Part shown: positions 1 to 7,168 of the stretch, in pieces
How positions within the stretch are numbered: the first letter of the stretch is position 1
Layout of the letters: each line of letters opens with the position of its first letter
Source: Collinsella sp.
GTDB taxonomy: Bacteria > Actinomycetota > Coriobacteriia > Coriobacteriales > Coriobacteriaceae
Assembly: GCA_022745215.1 (NCBI GenBank)
Contig: JAIIWC010000035.1
Span: forward strand, 1 to 18,955
Reading direction: 5' to 3'
DNA: 18,955 nucleotides
The notes under the pieces: generated by a model
Database searches by the model: none
Told to the model about the DNA's origin: nothing
Seen by the model: the letters and a program-made list of their open reading frames with translations, nothing else
Translations under genes and position numbers: made by a program

Positions 1-18
1 TCCAACGACGAATTCTAG
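1..18 (+). CDS. Possible 3' end of an upstream gene (partial)
   Basis: Frame 1 reads S-N-D-E-F and then a TAG stop at 16-18. Two hairpins follow directly (31-46 and 48-73), as expected after the end of a gene. Only five codons are visible, so the product cannot be named and the reading frame itself is uncertain. Confidence 0.25.
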   Translation, partial: SNDEF

Positions 19-30
19 GCGGTGTCCCAA

Positions 31-73
31 CCCTTTCAAGAAAGGGCAGAGGCGGGGGCATGCCCCCGCCTCT
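31..73 (+). terminator. Hairpin pair with a 26-bp perfect palindrome
   Basis: A small hairpin (ccctttc/gaaaggg, 31-46) is followed by a perfect 26-bp palindrome at 48-73, with arms agaggcgggggca and tgcccccgcctct. It sits just after a possible stop codon and probably ends an upstream + strand transcript. Only a few T residues follow, so it is not a classical T-tailed terminator. Confidence 0.45.
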
Positions 74-130
74 TACACCACATCTCTACGCGCTACCTAT
101 ATACCTGGACATATGTGGTCTAACTCGGCA

Positions 131-155
131 AAAACTGCCATTTCGAGATGGCAGT
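131..155 (-). terminator. Second, distal terminator downstream of glnA
   Basis: Read on the minus strand, ACTGCCAT and ATGGCAGT form an 8-bp stem with a 6-base loop, followed by TTTTT. It lies about 165 bases past the glnA stop and behind a stronger terminator at 256-290, so it would act as a back-up. The stem is A/T-richer than the other terminators here. Confidence 0.5.
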
Positions 156-255
156 AGTTTAGTGACAGTACTCATATTTGACGTTTTTTGCCCACGACCC
201 CTTATTGCGTTGGCAAATCAGTTGCAAAACGGACTCCAAAGCGTCCTTCGCGAAC

Positions 256-290
256 AAAAAGCCGGGGCCCGCGCGATGCGGACCCCGGCT
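256..290 (-). terminator. Rho-independent terminator of glnA
   Basis: On the minus strand, AGCCGGGG pairs with CCCCGGCT around a partly paired G/C-rich loop, and the stem is followed directly by TTTTT. It begins 29 bases after the glnA stop codon, a classic position and form for intrinsic termination. Confidence 0.85.
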
Positions 291-319
291 CAATACCATG
301 ACGATATGTCGGTTACGCT

Positions 320-2407
320 CTACACGTAGAACAGGATGTCGTCGTAGGTCGGAACCGGCCAGTAGTCGGCGGCCACGATCTCTTCCATGGCGTCCACGGC
401 GGCGCGCAGCGTATCCATAGCGGGAACGACCTCGTGCGCGTACACGTTGGCCTGCTCCTGGCCATCGAGAGCCTCGGCCTTCTGATGTACGGCGTCGAGC
501 GCCTTGATGGAGTCGTTGATGGCGGTGATACCGTTGCAGAGCTTGTTGAGCGTGTTCTGCTCGCACTGCATGGCGGCCTCAGCACCGGCGGCACGAATAG
601 TCTCAAGGCCCTTAGCGACCTTGGTGGCATAGGCGGTAATGACCGGGCGATAGGTACGACGCGCCTCGCGAACCATCGTGGTAGCCTCGATGTTCATGAG
701 CTTGTTGTACTTCTCGAGCTTGCAGTCATAGCGGCACTGAGCCTCGGCACGGGTCAGGACGCCTGTCTCCTCAAAGAGCGCGATGGCCTTATCGGAAACG
801 AAGGCGGGCAGAGCGTCGGCCGTGGTCTTGTTGTTGGCAAGGCCGCGCTTCTCGGCCTCGATGGGCCACTCGTCGGAGTAACCGTCGCCGGAGAACAGGA
901 TACGCTGGTGATCGGTCAGCACCTTCTTGCAGTACTCGAGCGCGGCGTCCTGGAATTTGTCCTCGGGCGTACCCTCGAGTGCGTCGGCGAAGGACTTAAG
1001 CGACTTGGCCACGGCGGCATCGAGCACCAGGTTGGAGTCGGAGACGTTCTGCTCAGAGCCGCAGGCACGGAACTCGAACTTGTTGCCAGTGAAGGCGAAC
1101 GGGGAGGTGCGGTTGCGGTCGGTGTTGTCTTGCATCAGCTTGGGCAGGGTATCGGCGCCCAGGTCGAGCACGCCGCGCGTGGCATGGACGGAAGCTTTGC
1201 CGTCGATGATCTTCTCGACGACCTCGGTAAGCTGGTCGCCCAGGAAGATGGACATAATCGCCGGAGGAGCCTCGTTGGCGCCCAGACGGTGGTCATTGCC
1301 GGCCGAAGCGACGGAAGCGCGCAGGAGCTCCTGATAGTTGTCGACGGCCTCGATCACCGCGGTGAGGAAGACGATGAACTGCAGGTTGTCGAGCGGGGTG
1401 TCGCCCGGATCGAGCAGGTTCTCGGACTCGGTGCCGAGCGACCAGTTGTTGTGCTTGCCCGAACCGTTGATGCCCTCGAACGGCTTCTCATGCAGCAGGC
1501 AGACCAGATCGTGGCGGGAGGCGATGAGCTTCATCTTCTCCATCATGACCAGGTTCTGGTCGATGGCCTCGTTGACCTCGCCATAGACGGGGGCGAGCTC
1601 ATGCTGGCAGGGGGCAACCTCGTTGTGCTTAGTCTTGGCGGGGATGCCGAGCGCCCACAGCTCGTTGTCCAGGTCCTTCATATAGGACGAGACGGTGGGG
1701 CGGATTGCGCCAAAGTAGTGCTCCTCGAGCTCCTGGCCCTTGCAGGGAGCGGCGCCAAAGAGCGTGCGGCCGGTGATGACCAGGTCCTTGCGCTTGCGGT
1801 AGGCATCCTTCTTGATCAGGAAGTACTCCTGCTCGTCACCCACGGAAGGAACGACCTTCTTGGGGGTCTTGCCAAAGAGTGCCAGTACACGCTTGGACTC
1901 ACGCGAGAGCGCGGTCATGGAGCGCAGCAGCGGGGTCTTCTTGTCCAGGGCCTCGCCCGTGTAGGAGCAGAAAGCCGTGGGGATGCACAGGACGTCGTCC
2001 TTGATAAAAGCAGGGCTGGTGGGATCCCAGGCGGTGTAGCCACGGGCCTCGAAGGTGGCACGCAGACCGCCGTTGGGGAAGCTGGAGGCATCGGGCTCGC
2101 CCTGGATGAGGTTCTTGCCCGTAAACTTGGTAATGGCGGTGCCGTCGTGGTTGGGCTCGAGGAAGCTGTCGTGCTTCTCGGAAGTAATGCCCGAAAGCGG
2201 CTGGAACCAGTGCGCGTAGTGCGTCGCGCCCTTGGAGATGGCCCAGACCTTCATGGCGTGGGCAACGGCGTTGGCCACATCCAGGTCGAGCGGCTCACCG
2301 TCCTCGAGGGTTGCAGCAAGGCGCTTCCAAATGTCCTTGGGGAGGTAGTCCTTCATGACTTCCTCAGAGAACACCATGGTCCCGAAGCGGTCAGTAAGAT
2401 CGGCCAT
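320..2407 (-). CDS. glnA: Type III glutamine synthetase
   Basis: Makes glutamine from glutamate, ammonia and ATP in the cytoplasm; this is the main ammonia-assimilation step. The protein is 695 aa, the size of the GSIII (GlnN) family and far longer than the 440-470 aa of GSI. Motifs visible: metal-binding DEQEYF at 191-196, NEVAPCQHELAPVY at 262-275, the ATP/glutamate loop KPFEGINGSGKHNNWSL at 308-324, and the GSIII block NRTSPFAFTGNKFEFRACGS at 432-451. The open frame extends to 2470, but the ATG at 2407 is chosen because AAGGGAG stands 6 bases upstream and MADLTDRFG begins the conserved domain. It is transcribed alone, divergent from metF, and ends at tandem terminators. An inverted repeat overlapping a candidate promoter at 2487-2531 suggests repressor control, possibly by nitrogen (inference). 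Confidence 0.97.
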   Translation of the reverse strand: MADLTDRFGTMVFSEEVMKDYLPKDIWKRLAATLEDGEPLDLDVANAVAHAMKVWAISKGATHYAHWFQPLSGITSEKHDSFLEPNHDGTAITKFTGKNLIQGEPDASSFPNGGLRATFEARGYTAWDPTSPAFIKDDVLCIPTAFCSYTGEALDKKTPLLRSMTALSRESKRVLALFGKTPKKVVPSVGDEQEYFLIKKDAYRKRKDLVITGRTLFGAAPCKGQELEEHYFGAIRPTVSSYMKDLDNELWALGIPAKTKHNEVAPCQHELAPVYGEVNEAIDQNLVMMEKMKLIASRHDLVCLLHEKPFEGINGSGKHNNWSLGTESENLLDPGDTPLDNLQFIVFLTAVIEAVDNYQELLRASVASAGNDHRLGANEAPPAIMSIFLGDQLTEVVEKIIDGKASVHATRGVLDLGADTLPKLMQDNTDRNRTSPFAFTGNKFEFRACGSEQNVSDSNLVLDAAVAKSLKSFADALEGTPEDKFQDAALEYCKKVLTDHQRILFSGDGYSDEWPIEAEKRGLANNKTTADALPAFVSDKAIALFEETGVLTRAEAQCRYDCKLEKYNKLMNIEATTMVREARRTYRPVITAYATKVAKGLETIRAAGAEAAMQCEQNTLNKLCNGITAINDSIKALDAVHQKAEALDGQEQANVYAHEVVPAMDTLRAAVDAMEEIVAADYWPVPTYDDILFYV

Positions 2408-2428
2408 ACGGAACTCCCTTCGTATCGG

Positions 2429-2447
2429 CACCGCGTGAGATGCGGTG
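2429..2447 (-). other. Hairpin in the glnA leader
   Basis: CACCGC and GCGGTG form a 6-bp stem with a 7-base loop, about 20 bases upstream of the glnA start codon and just before the ribosome binding site. It may affect mRNA stability or translation; no known riboswitch class was recognised. Confidence 0.35.
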
Positions 2448-2486
2448 TTGATTACTAACGAACGAGTCATAGCTTAGACTCACCGT

Positions 2487-2531
2487 GTTTCCGCGACATT
2501 ACCGTTATGTTGCTGTCGCGAAACCAATCAA
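2487..2531 (-). promoter_or_regulatory. Candidate glnA promoter with overlapping operator-like inverted repeat
   Basis: On the minus strand, TTGATT (2526-2531) and CATAAC (2504-2509) are spaced by 16 bases, an acceptable -35/-10 pair. An inverted repeat overlaps them: GTTTCGCGACA (2514-2524) lies in the spacer, and TGTCGCGGAAAC (2487-2498) lies just downstream of the -10 at the expected start of transcription. The arms match except for one extra base. This is the layout of a repressor operator. The cognate regulator is unknown; it could also form a hairpin in RNA from a promoter further upstream. Confidence 0.45.
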
Positions 2532-2615
2532 TGAGGTTACCGCATCACAGCGGCACTGCCGCCCTTAATGGCCAATCAACTGTATAAATTGCAGACCTCT
2601 CCCCATGATTTAAGG

Positions 2616-2694
2616 GCAGTCAATTTGGGACAGGGCTTTCTTAACTGGTATTTCGCATCAGATACCATTCAATATAGCCCTTTCCTACATTGAC
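2616..2694. repeat. Structured intergenic repeat, copy 1
   Basis: The 21 bases at 2616-2636 (core tcaatttgggac) match 18799-18819 at 20 of 21 positions on the same strand. Here the motif is the left arm of a long imperfect stem: 2619-2637 pairs with 2676-2694 (gtcaat/attgac at the base, agggct/agccct near the top), and TGGTAT/ATACCA (2646-2651 with 2662-2667) forms an inner stem. It looks like a folded dispersed element of unknown function. Confidence 0.5.
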
Positions 2695-2818
2695 CGCTCT
2701 GCTATAGGCAATGCCGATAGCAAGGCATCTTTGATTGGTATCCCTAAATCGCGAGTAAAACTCCACCGTGGCACAGCGGTGCTGTAGAATCCTTACAACA
2801 CATCGCACCCAGGCATCT

Positions 2819-2825
2819 AAAGGAG
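2819..2825 (+). promoter_or_regulatory. metF ribosome binding site
   Basis: AAAGGAG lies 6 bases upstream of the ATG at 2832 and fixes the metF start. Confidence 0.8.
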
Positions 2826-2831
2826 CACGAT

Positions 2832-3704
2832 ATGCGCGTCGACGAGGTTTTTAAGCAGGCAGCATCCCAGGGCACCACGTCCGTTTCGTTTGAGATGTTC
2901 CCGCCCAAGGGTGAGCTTACCCTCGATACGGCTCGCGAGGTGGCAGGCAACCTGTGCAAGCTTTCACCGAGCTTTGTCTCGGTCACTTGTTCCGCTGGCG
3001 GCTCGGGTAACGGTGCCACCACCGCCCCCATCGCACATATGATTACGAGCGAATTTGATACGCCCTCGGTAGCGCACCTCACCTGCGTTGGCCGCACACA
3101 TGCCGATATCGCCGCCAAGATTGACGAGTATCGCTCGGCCGGCGTTGAAAACATCCTGGCCCTGCGCGGCGACCTGCCCGCTGGCGCGACCGAGGACGAC
3201 AAGCCCGCCTCCGACTACGCCTACGCCCGTGACCTCATCCCCGAGCTCGTCGACGCCGGCTTTTGCGTGGGCGCCGCAGCCTACCCCGAGGGCCACATTG
3301 CCTGCGAGGATCTCAACCTCTCGGTCGAGCACCTCAAGCAAAAGCAAGACGCCGGCGCGAGCTTCTTTGTGACGCAGCTCTTCTTTGATAACGAGTGCTT
3401 CTATCGCTTCCGCGAGCTTGCCGACAAGGCCGGCATCACCGTGCCTATTACCGCGGGCATCATGCCGTTTATGGGCAAGTCGCAGATCAGCCGCATGGTC
3501 TTTATGTGCGGCGCGTCGCTGCCCTCCCCCGTCATCAAGATCCTCGCCAAATACGAGAACGACCCCGAGAGCCTGCAGGCAGCCGGTGTAGATTATGCCG
3601 CCCGCCAGCTTTGCGACCTCAAGGAGCACGGCGCCGACGGTCTGCACCTGTACACTATGAACCGTCCTGCAATCGCCGCGACCATTATGGAGCGTCTGGG
3701 GTAA
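2832..3704 (+). CDS. metF: 5,10-methylenetetrahydrofolate reductase
   Basis: Reduces methylene-THF to 5-methyl-THF, the methyl donor used by the MetH encoded two genes downstream. The protein is 290 aa, the usual length of bacterial MetF. SFEMFPPKG at 19-27 carries the conserved catalytic Glu region (FExFPPK), and HLTC (82-85) and NILALRGD (107-114) are typical family blocks of the FAD-binding TIM barrel. First gene of a three-gene methionine operon: its TAA overlaps the ATG of the next gene by one base (TAATG), suggesting translational coupling. A good RBS precedes the start. The promoter is uncertain; TAGAAT at 2785-2790 is a possible -10. Confidence 0.97.
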   Translation: MRVDEVFKQAASQGTTSVSFEMFPPKGELTLDTAREVAGNLCKLSPSFVSVTCSAGGSGNGATTAPIAHMITSEFDTPSVAHLTCVGRTHADIAAKIDEYRSAGVENILALRGDLPAGATEDDKPASDYAYARDLIPELVDAGFCVGAAAYPEGHIACEDLNLSVEHLKQKQDAGASFFVTQLFFDNECFYRFRELADKAGITVPITAGIMPFMGKSQISRMVFMCGASLPSPVIKILAKYENDPESLQAAGVDYAARQLCDLKEHGADGLHLYTMNRPAIAATIMERLG

Positions 3705-4492
3705 TGGAAAAACCGCACATCGATACAACCGTTGTTGAAGTGCCGGCCGACCTTGCGTCGCCGGCGCTTTACCGTATCGACGCTGCCCACCATCCTCGTG
3801 TCGACCGTGCCGAGATGCTGCGGTATCTGGGCTACGGCGGCCAGCAGATTGAGCCCGAGCTAGCGCAGCGTATTGAGCTTGTCGTTGAGCGTCTGGAGCT
3901 GGACATTGAGCCCCGTGGCGTGCGCCGCATATTTGCCATCGATGCCACGGGCGTCGATGAACAGGGCGAGCCCTGCATTCGCTTAGTCGGCACCAACGTT
4001 GAACTGCGCGGTCGCGATATCTATCGCCACCTCAAAGACGCCCGCTTTGCCGCACTCATGGCATGCACCCTCGGCATGGACGCCGAACGCCGTCTGCGCA
4101 CCACGGGAGCTCAGCAGCCCCTAGAGGGAGCCGTGCTCGACGCCGCATGCTCCGCCTACGTGGAGGCCGCCGTCGAGCAGATGGACCAGCAAGTCAAGGC
4201 TGCAGCCGCCGCACACGGGCTCGCCGGCAACTGGCGCTTCAGTCCCGGCTATGGCGACTGCCCGCTCTCTGCCCAGCGCTCGATCGTGGATGCACTCAAC
4301 GCCACGCGCCTCATTGGACTTACCGTCACCCCCACCAGCCTGCTCATGCCCACCAAGAGCGTGACCGCGGTGATCGGTCTGTTTGACGGCGAAGTCCACG
4401 ACGCCCAGAGCCGCCCCACCTGCAATATCTGCCGCATGCGCGAGCACTGCCGCTTCCGCGCCGCCCACACCACCTGCTATTCCAGCCATTAG
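3704..4492 (+). CDS. Stand-alone methionine synthase reactivation protein (B12-dependent MetH activation domain)
   Basis: In full-length MetH, the C-terminal activation domain binds S-adenosylmethionine and remethylates cobalamin after it is oxidised to cob(II)alamin. Here that domain is a separate 262-aa protein encoded directly before a MetH that lacks it. The SAM-binding segment RFSPGYGDCPLSAQ is at 178-191, corresponding to the RxxPGYPACP region of the Escherichia coli domain. The C-terminus has a Cys cluster (C240, C243, C249, C258; CNICRMREHC), which resembles a metal or Fe-S site and may supply or relay the electron for reduction; this is inference. The start is the ATG overlapping the metF stop; the frame is open further upstream only through metF. 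It ends 9 bases before metH. Confidence 0.9.
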   Translation: MEKPHIDTTVVEVPADLASPALYRIDAAHHPRVDRAEMLRYLGYGGQQIEPELAQRIELVVERLELDIEPRGVRRIFAIDATGVDEQGEPCIRLVGTNVELRGRDIYRHLKDARFAALMACTLGMDAERRLRTTGAQQPLEGAVLDAACSAYVEAAVEQMDQQVKAAAAAHGLAGNWRFSPGYGDCPLSAQRSIVDALNATRLIGLTVTPTSLLMPTKSVTAVIGLFDGEVHDAQSRPTCNICRMREHCRFRAAHTTCYSSH

Positions 4493-4501
4493 GAGCCCCC
4501 G

Positions 4502-7060
4502 ATGTTTACTCCGCTTATCACTCATGATCTGGACGGTGCCGCGCTGGCGGCACCCGTTGATGCCGCACGCCGTAATGGCGCCACGTACAAGACGCGCACG
4601 ATCGACGACCTTCGCATTAAGGACGATCGCCTGTGTGCGGCCATCGAGGGCACGGGACACCTGCTGTTCGACGGCGGCATGGGCACCATGTTGCAGGCCG
4701 CTGGCATGAAGGCGGGCGCCCTGCCCGAGCTGCTCAACTTTGAGGAGCCACAGGTCATTACCGATATCCAGCGCCAGTACGTCGAGGCTGGCTGCGACGT
4801 AATCACCGCCAACACCTTTGGCGCCAACGCCCACAAGCTCGACGGCGCCGCCACCGTGGCAGATGTCTTTGCCGCCGCCGTCGCCTGCGCCCGCGCGGCC
4901 GGCGCCCACTACGTCGCCGGCGATATCGGCCCCATCGGCGCGCTGCTTCGCCCCTTGGGTACCCTCAGCTTCGACGAGGCCTATGACCTCTTTGCCGAGG
5001 AAGTGCGCGCCGGCGTCGCCGCGGGTGTGGACCTCTTTATTATCGAGACTATGACCGACCTGGCCGAGATCAAGGCGGCCGTCCTCGCCTGCCGCGAGAA
5101 CTCCGACCTGCCCGTCTTTGCCACCATGACCTTTGAGGAAGACGGTCGCACCTTCCTGGGCACGAGTCCCGAGGTTGCCGCCATCACGCTCGATGCCATC
5201 GGCGCCGATGTCCTGGGCATCAACTGCAGCCAGGGCCCGGCCGAGCTCCGGGGACTCGCTGCACGCATGCTCACCGTTACCGACAAGCCCATCATGGTGC
5301 AGGCCAACGCAGGACTGCCCCGCGTGGACGACGACGGCAACACCGTCTTTGATATCCAGGCGCCCGAGTACGCCGCGGCCGTCGCCGGCATGATCAAGGA
5401 TGGCGTGAGCGTCGTGGGCGGTTGCTGCGGCACCACGCCCGTGCACATGGCGGCCTTGCGCACGCTTATCGACAACCACACGCCCAGTCCGCGCCATCGC
5501 AAGCCCAGCATGTCGGTCACGAGCGCCCAGACGGTCGTGGACCTTCCCTGCGATGGCCACAAGATCGCCGTCATCGGCGAGCGCATCAATCCCACCGGCA
5601 AAAAGCGCCTGCAGCAGGCCCTGCGCGACGGCGATCTGGACTACGTCGTAAGTCAGGGCATCAGCCAGCAAGAACAGGGCGCCGATATCCTGGACGTTAA
5701 CGTGGGCCTGCCCGAGATCGACGAGGTCAAGATTATCCAGCAGGCCACCGAGCAGCTCCAGGGCTCCACGCTCCTGCCGCTGCAGATCGACTCCACCGAT
5801 CCCGCCGCTGTCGAGGCCGCCGTACGCCGCTACGCCGGCAAGCCCATCATCAACTCGGTCAACGGCAAGCAGCAGATCATGGATGAGATCTTTCCGCTGG
5901 TCGCCCACTATGGAACCAACGTCGTCGGCCTCACGCTCGACGAAGGCGGCATCCCCGATACCGCCGAGGCTCGCTTCGCCATCGCCGAGCGCATCGTGGC
6001 CGAGGCCGCCCGCTACGGCATCGGCCCGGACCGCATCCTCATCGACTGCCTGGTCATGACCGCCTCGACCAACCAGCGCCAGGCTGAGCAGATCCTGCGC
6101 GCCATGTCTATGTGCAAGGAGCGCCTGGGCGTCAAATGCGCACTCGGCGTGTCGAACATCAGCTTTGGCCTGCCCGCGCGGCCGCTGCTGGGCTCGGTCT
6201 TTTTGGCCGCCGCCTTTGGTGCAGGTCTGGACGCCCCCATCATGAACCCGGGTTCCAAGCGCTTTATGGATACCGTCTACAGCTATCGCGTGCTGAGCGT
6301 TGAGGACGAGGGCTCGACCGGATACATCGAGCGCTACGCTGGCTGGACCGATCCGTATAAGATCGCCGCGAACCCGGCAGCGGCCCAGACCGCATCGACC
6401 GACGCCGCGCCCGCTGCTGACACCGCCGGCACCGACGGCAACGACGACCCCATCCGCCACATGGTCGTCTCGGGCCGCAAGGGCGAAATTGCGGCCGAGA
6501 CCGAGCGCCTGCTGGCCGACCACGACGCTATGGAACTCATCAACAATCACTTTATCCCCGCCCTCGACGAGGTCGGAGTCCTCTTTGACCAGGGCAAGTT
6601 CTTCTTGCCGCAGCTCATGGCCTCGGCCGAGGCCGCGCGCGTGGGCTTCGATACCATCAAACGCCTGATGCCCGCCGGCGAGATTGCCGACAAGGGTAAG
6701 ATCTGCGTGGCCACCGTCAAGGGCGACATCCACGATATTGGCAAGAACATCGTCAAAATGCTGCTCGACAACTACGGCTACACCGTCTTTGACCTTGGCC
6801 GCGACGTCGATCCACAGGAGGTACTCAAGACCGTCAAAGAGCGTGACATCAAGCTCGTCGGCCTCTCGGCGCTTATGACTACCACCGTCGTGGCCATGGA
6901 AGAGACCATCAAGCTGCTTCATGCCGAGGTGCCGGGCGTCAAGATCATCGTAGGCGGCGCCGTACTCACCCCCGAATACGCCAAGCAGATCGGCGCGGAC
7001 TACTACGCCAAGGACGCCGCCGAGAGCGCTCGTATCGCCGAAGAGGTCTTTGGGCAGTAA
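4502..7060 (+). CDS. metH: Cobalamin-dependent methionine synthase, lacking activation domain
   Basis: Transfers the methyl group of 5-methyl-THF through cobalamin to homocysteine, giving methionine. The 852-aa protein has, in order, a homocysteine S-methyltransferase barrel (about 45-325; zinc ligands C242 in INCSQGP and C308/C309 in GGCCG), a pterin-binding barrel (about 350-620; VIGERINPTG at 357-366), an Ala/Thr/Asp-rich linker (622-650), and the cobalamin cap and Rossmann domains (652-852). DIHDIG at 742-747 holds the axial His744 and IVGGAVLTPE is at 816-825. E. coli MetH is 1227 aa; the missing C-terminal part is the activation domain, encoded by the preceding gene. AGGAG near 4492 is the RBS. 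About 40 N-terminal residues before the barrel look like a lineage-specific extension. Confidence 0.96.
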   Translation: MFTPLITHDLDGAALAAPVDAARRNGATYKTRTIDDLRIKDDRLCAAIEGTGHLLFDGGMGTMLQAAGMKAGALPELLNFEEPQVITDIQRQYVEAGCDVITANTFGANAHKLDGAATVADVFAAAVACARAAGAHYVAGDIGPIGALLRPLGTLSFDEAYDLFAEEVRAGVAAGVDLFIIETMTDLAEIKAAVLACRENSDLPVFATMTFEEDGRTFLGTSPEVAAITLDAIGADVLGINCSQGPAELRGLAARMLTVTDKPIMVQANAGLPRVDDDGNTVFDIQAPEYAAAVAGMIKDGVSVVGGCCGTTPVHMAALRTLIDNHTPSPRHRKPSMSVTSAQTVVDLPCDGHKIAVIGERINPTGKKRLQQALRDGDLDYVVSQGISQQEQGADILDVNVGLPEIDEVKIIQQATEQLQGSTLLPLQIDSTDPAAVEAAVRRYAGKPIINSVNGKQQIMDEIFPLVAHYGTNVVGLTLDEGGIPDTAEARFAIAERIVAEAARYGIGPDRILIDCLVMTASTNQRQAEQILRAMSMCKERLGVKCALGVSNISFGLPARPLLGSVFLAAAFGAGLDAPIMNPGSKRFMDTVYSYRVLSVEDEGSTGYIERYAGWTDPYKIAANPAAAQTASTDAAPAADTAGTDGNDDPIRHMVVSGRKGEIAAETERLLADHDAMELINNHFIPALDEVGVLFDQGKFFLPQLMASAEAARVGFDTIKRLMPAGEIADKGKICVATVKGDIHDIGKNIVKMLLDNYGYTVFDLGRDVDPQEVLKTVKERDIKLVGLSALMTTTVVAMEETIKLLHAEVPGVKIIVGGAVLTPEYAKQIGADYYAKDAAESARIAEEVFGQ

Positions 7061-7085
7061 CACAACGGAAACAACCAAGCACCAA

Positions 7086-7123
7086 AACGTGCCGCACGCG
7101 CCACTTGGCACGTGCGGCACGTT
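7086..7123 (+). other. Perfect 13-bp inverted repeat after metH
   Basis: AACGTGCCGCACG (7086-7098) and its exact complement (7111-7123) flank a 12-base loop. It lies 25 bases after the metH stop, so it may end the methionine operon, but no T-run follows the right arm. It also brackets the candidate -35 of the next gene. Confidence 0.55.
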
Positions 7124-7133
7124 AGAATAGAAA
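7105..7133 (+). promoter_or_regulatory. Candidate promoter of the UPF0210 gene
   Basis: TTGGCA (7105-7110) and TAGAAA (7128-7133) are separated by 17 bases. Transcription would start near 7140 and give a leader of about 30 bases before the ATG at 7169. The -35 lies in the loop of the inverted repeat and the right arm fills the spacer. Confidence 0.4.
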
Positions 7134-7168
7134 AGACTATGCTCGTTTTGGCAGATAGGAGCGCAAGG

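Larger units (their letters stand above)
2408..2831. other. Divergent intergenic region between glnA and metF
   Basis: 424 bases without a supportable gene. It holds the glnA leader hairpin and candidate promoter/operator, a structured repeat (2616-2694), and a dyad caccg/cggtg at 2764-2781 just before a possible metF -10 element TAGAAT (2785-2790), for which I see no good -35. I found no cobalamin or SAM riboswitch, although the metF operon would be a natural place for one. Confidence 0.6.

Noticed and set aside
434..2458. A 674-codon + strand frame opposite glnA
   Set aside because: Antisense to a clear glutamine synthetase, Leu/Gly/Val-rich with no motif; a shadow of the real gene.
2695..2831. 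Riboswitch (cobalamin or SAM) before metF
   Set aside because: The leader is short and lacks a recognisable B12-box or SAM core; only a 5-bp dyad and a possible -10 are seen.
3395..3703. Upstream in-frame extension of the MetH reactivation protein
   Set aside because: It lies wholly inside metF in another frame; the ATG overlapping the metF stop is the standard coupled start.
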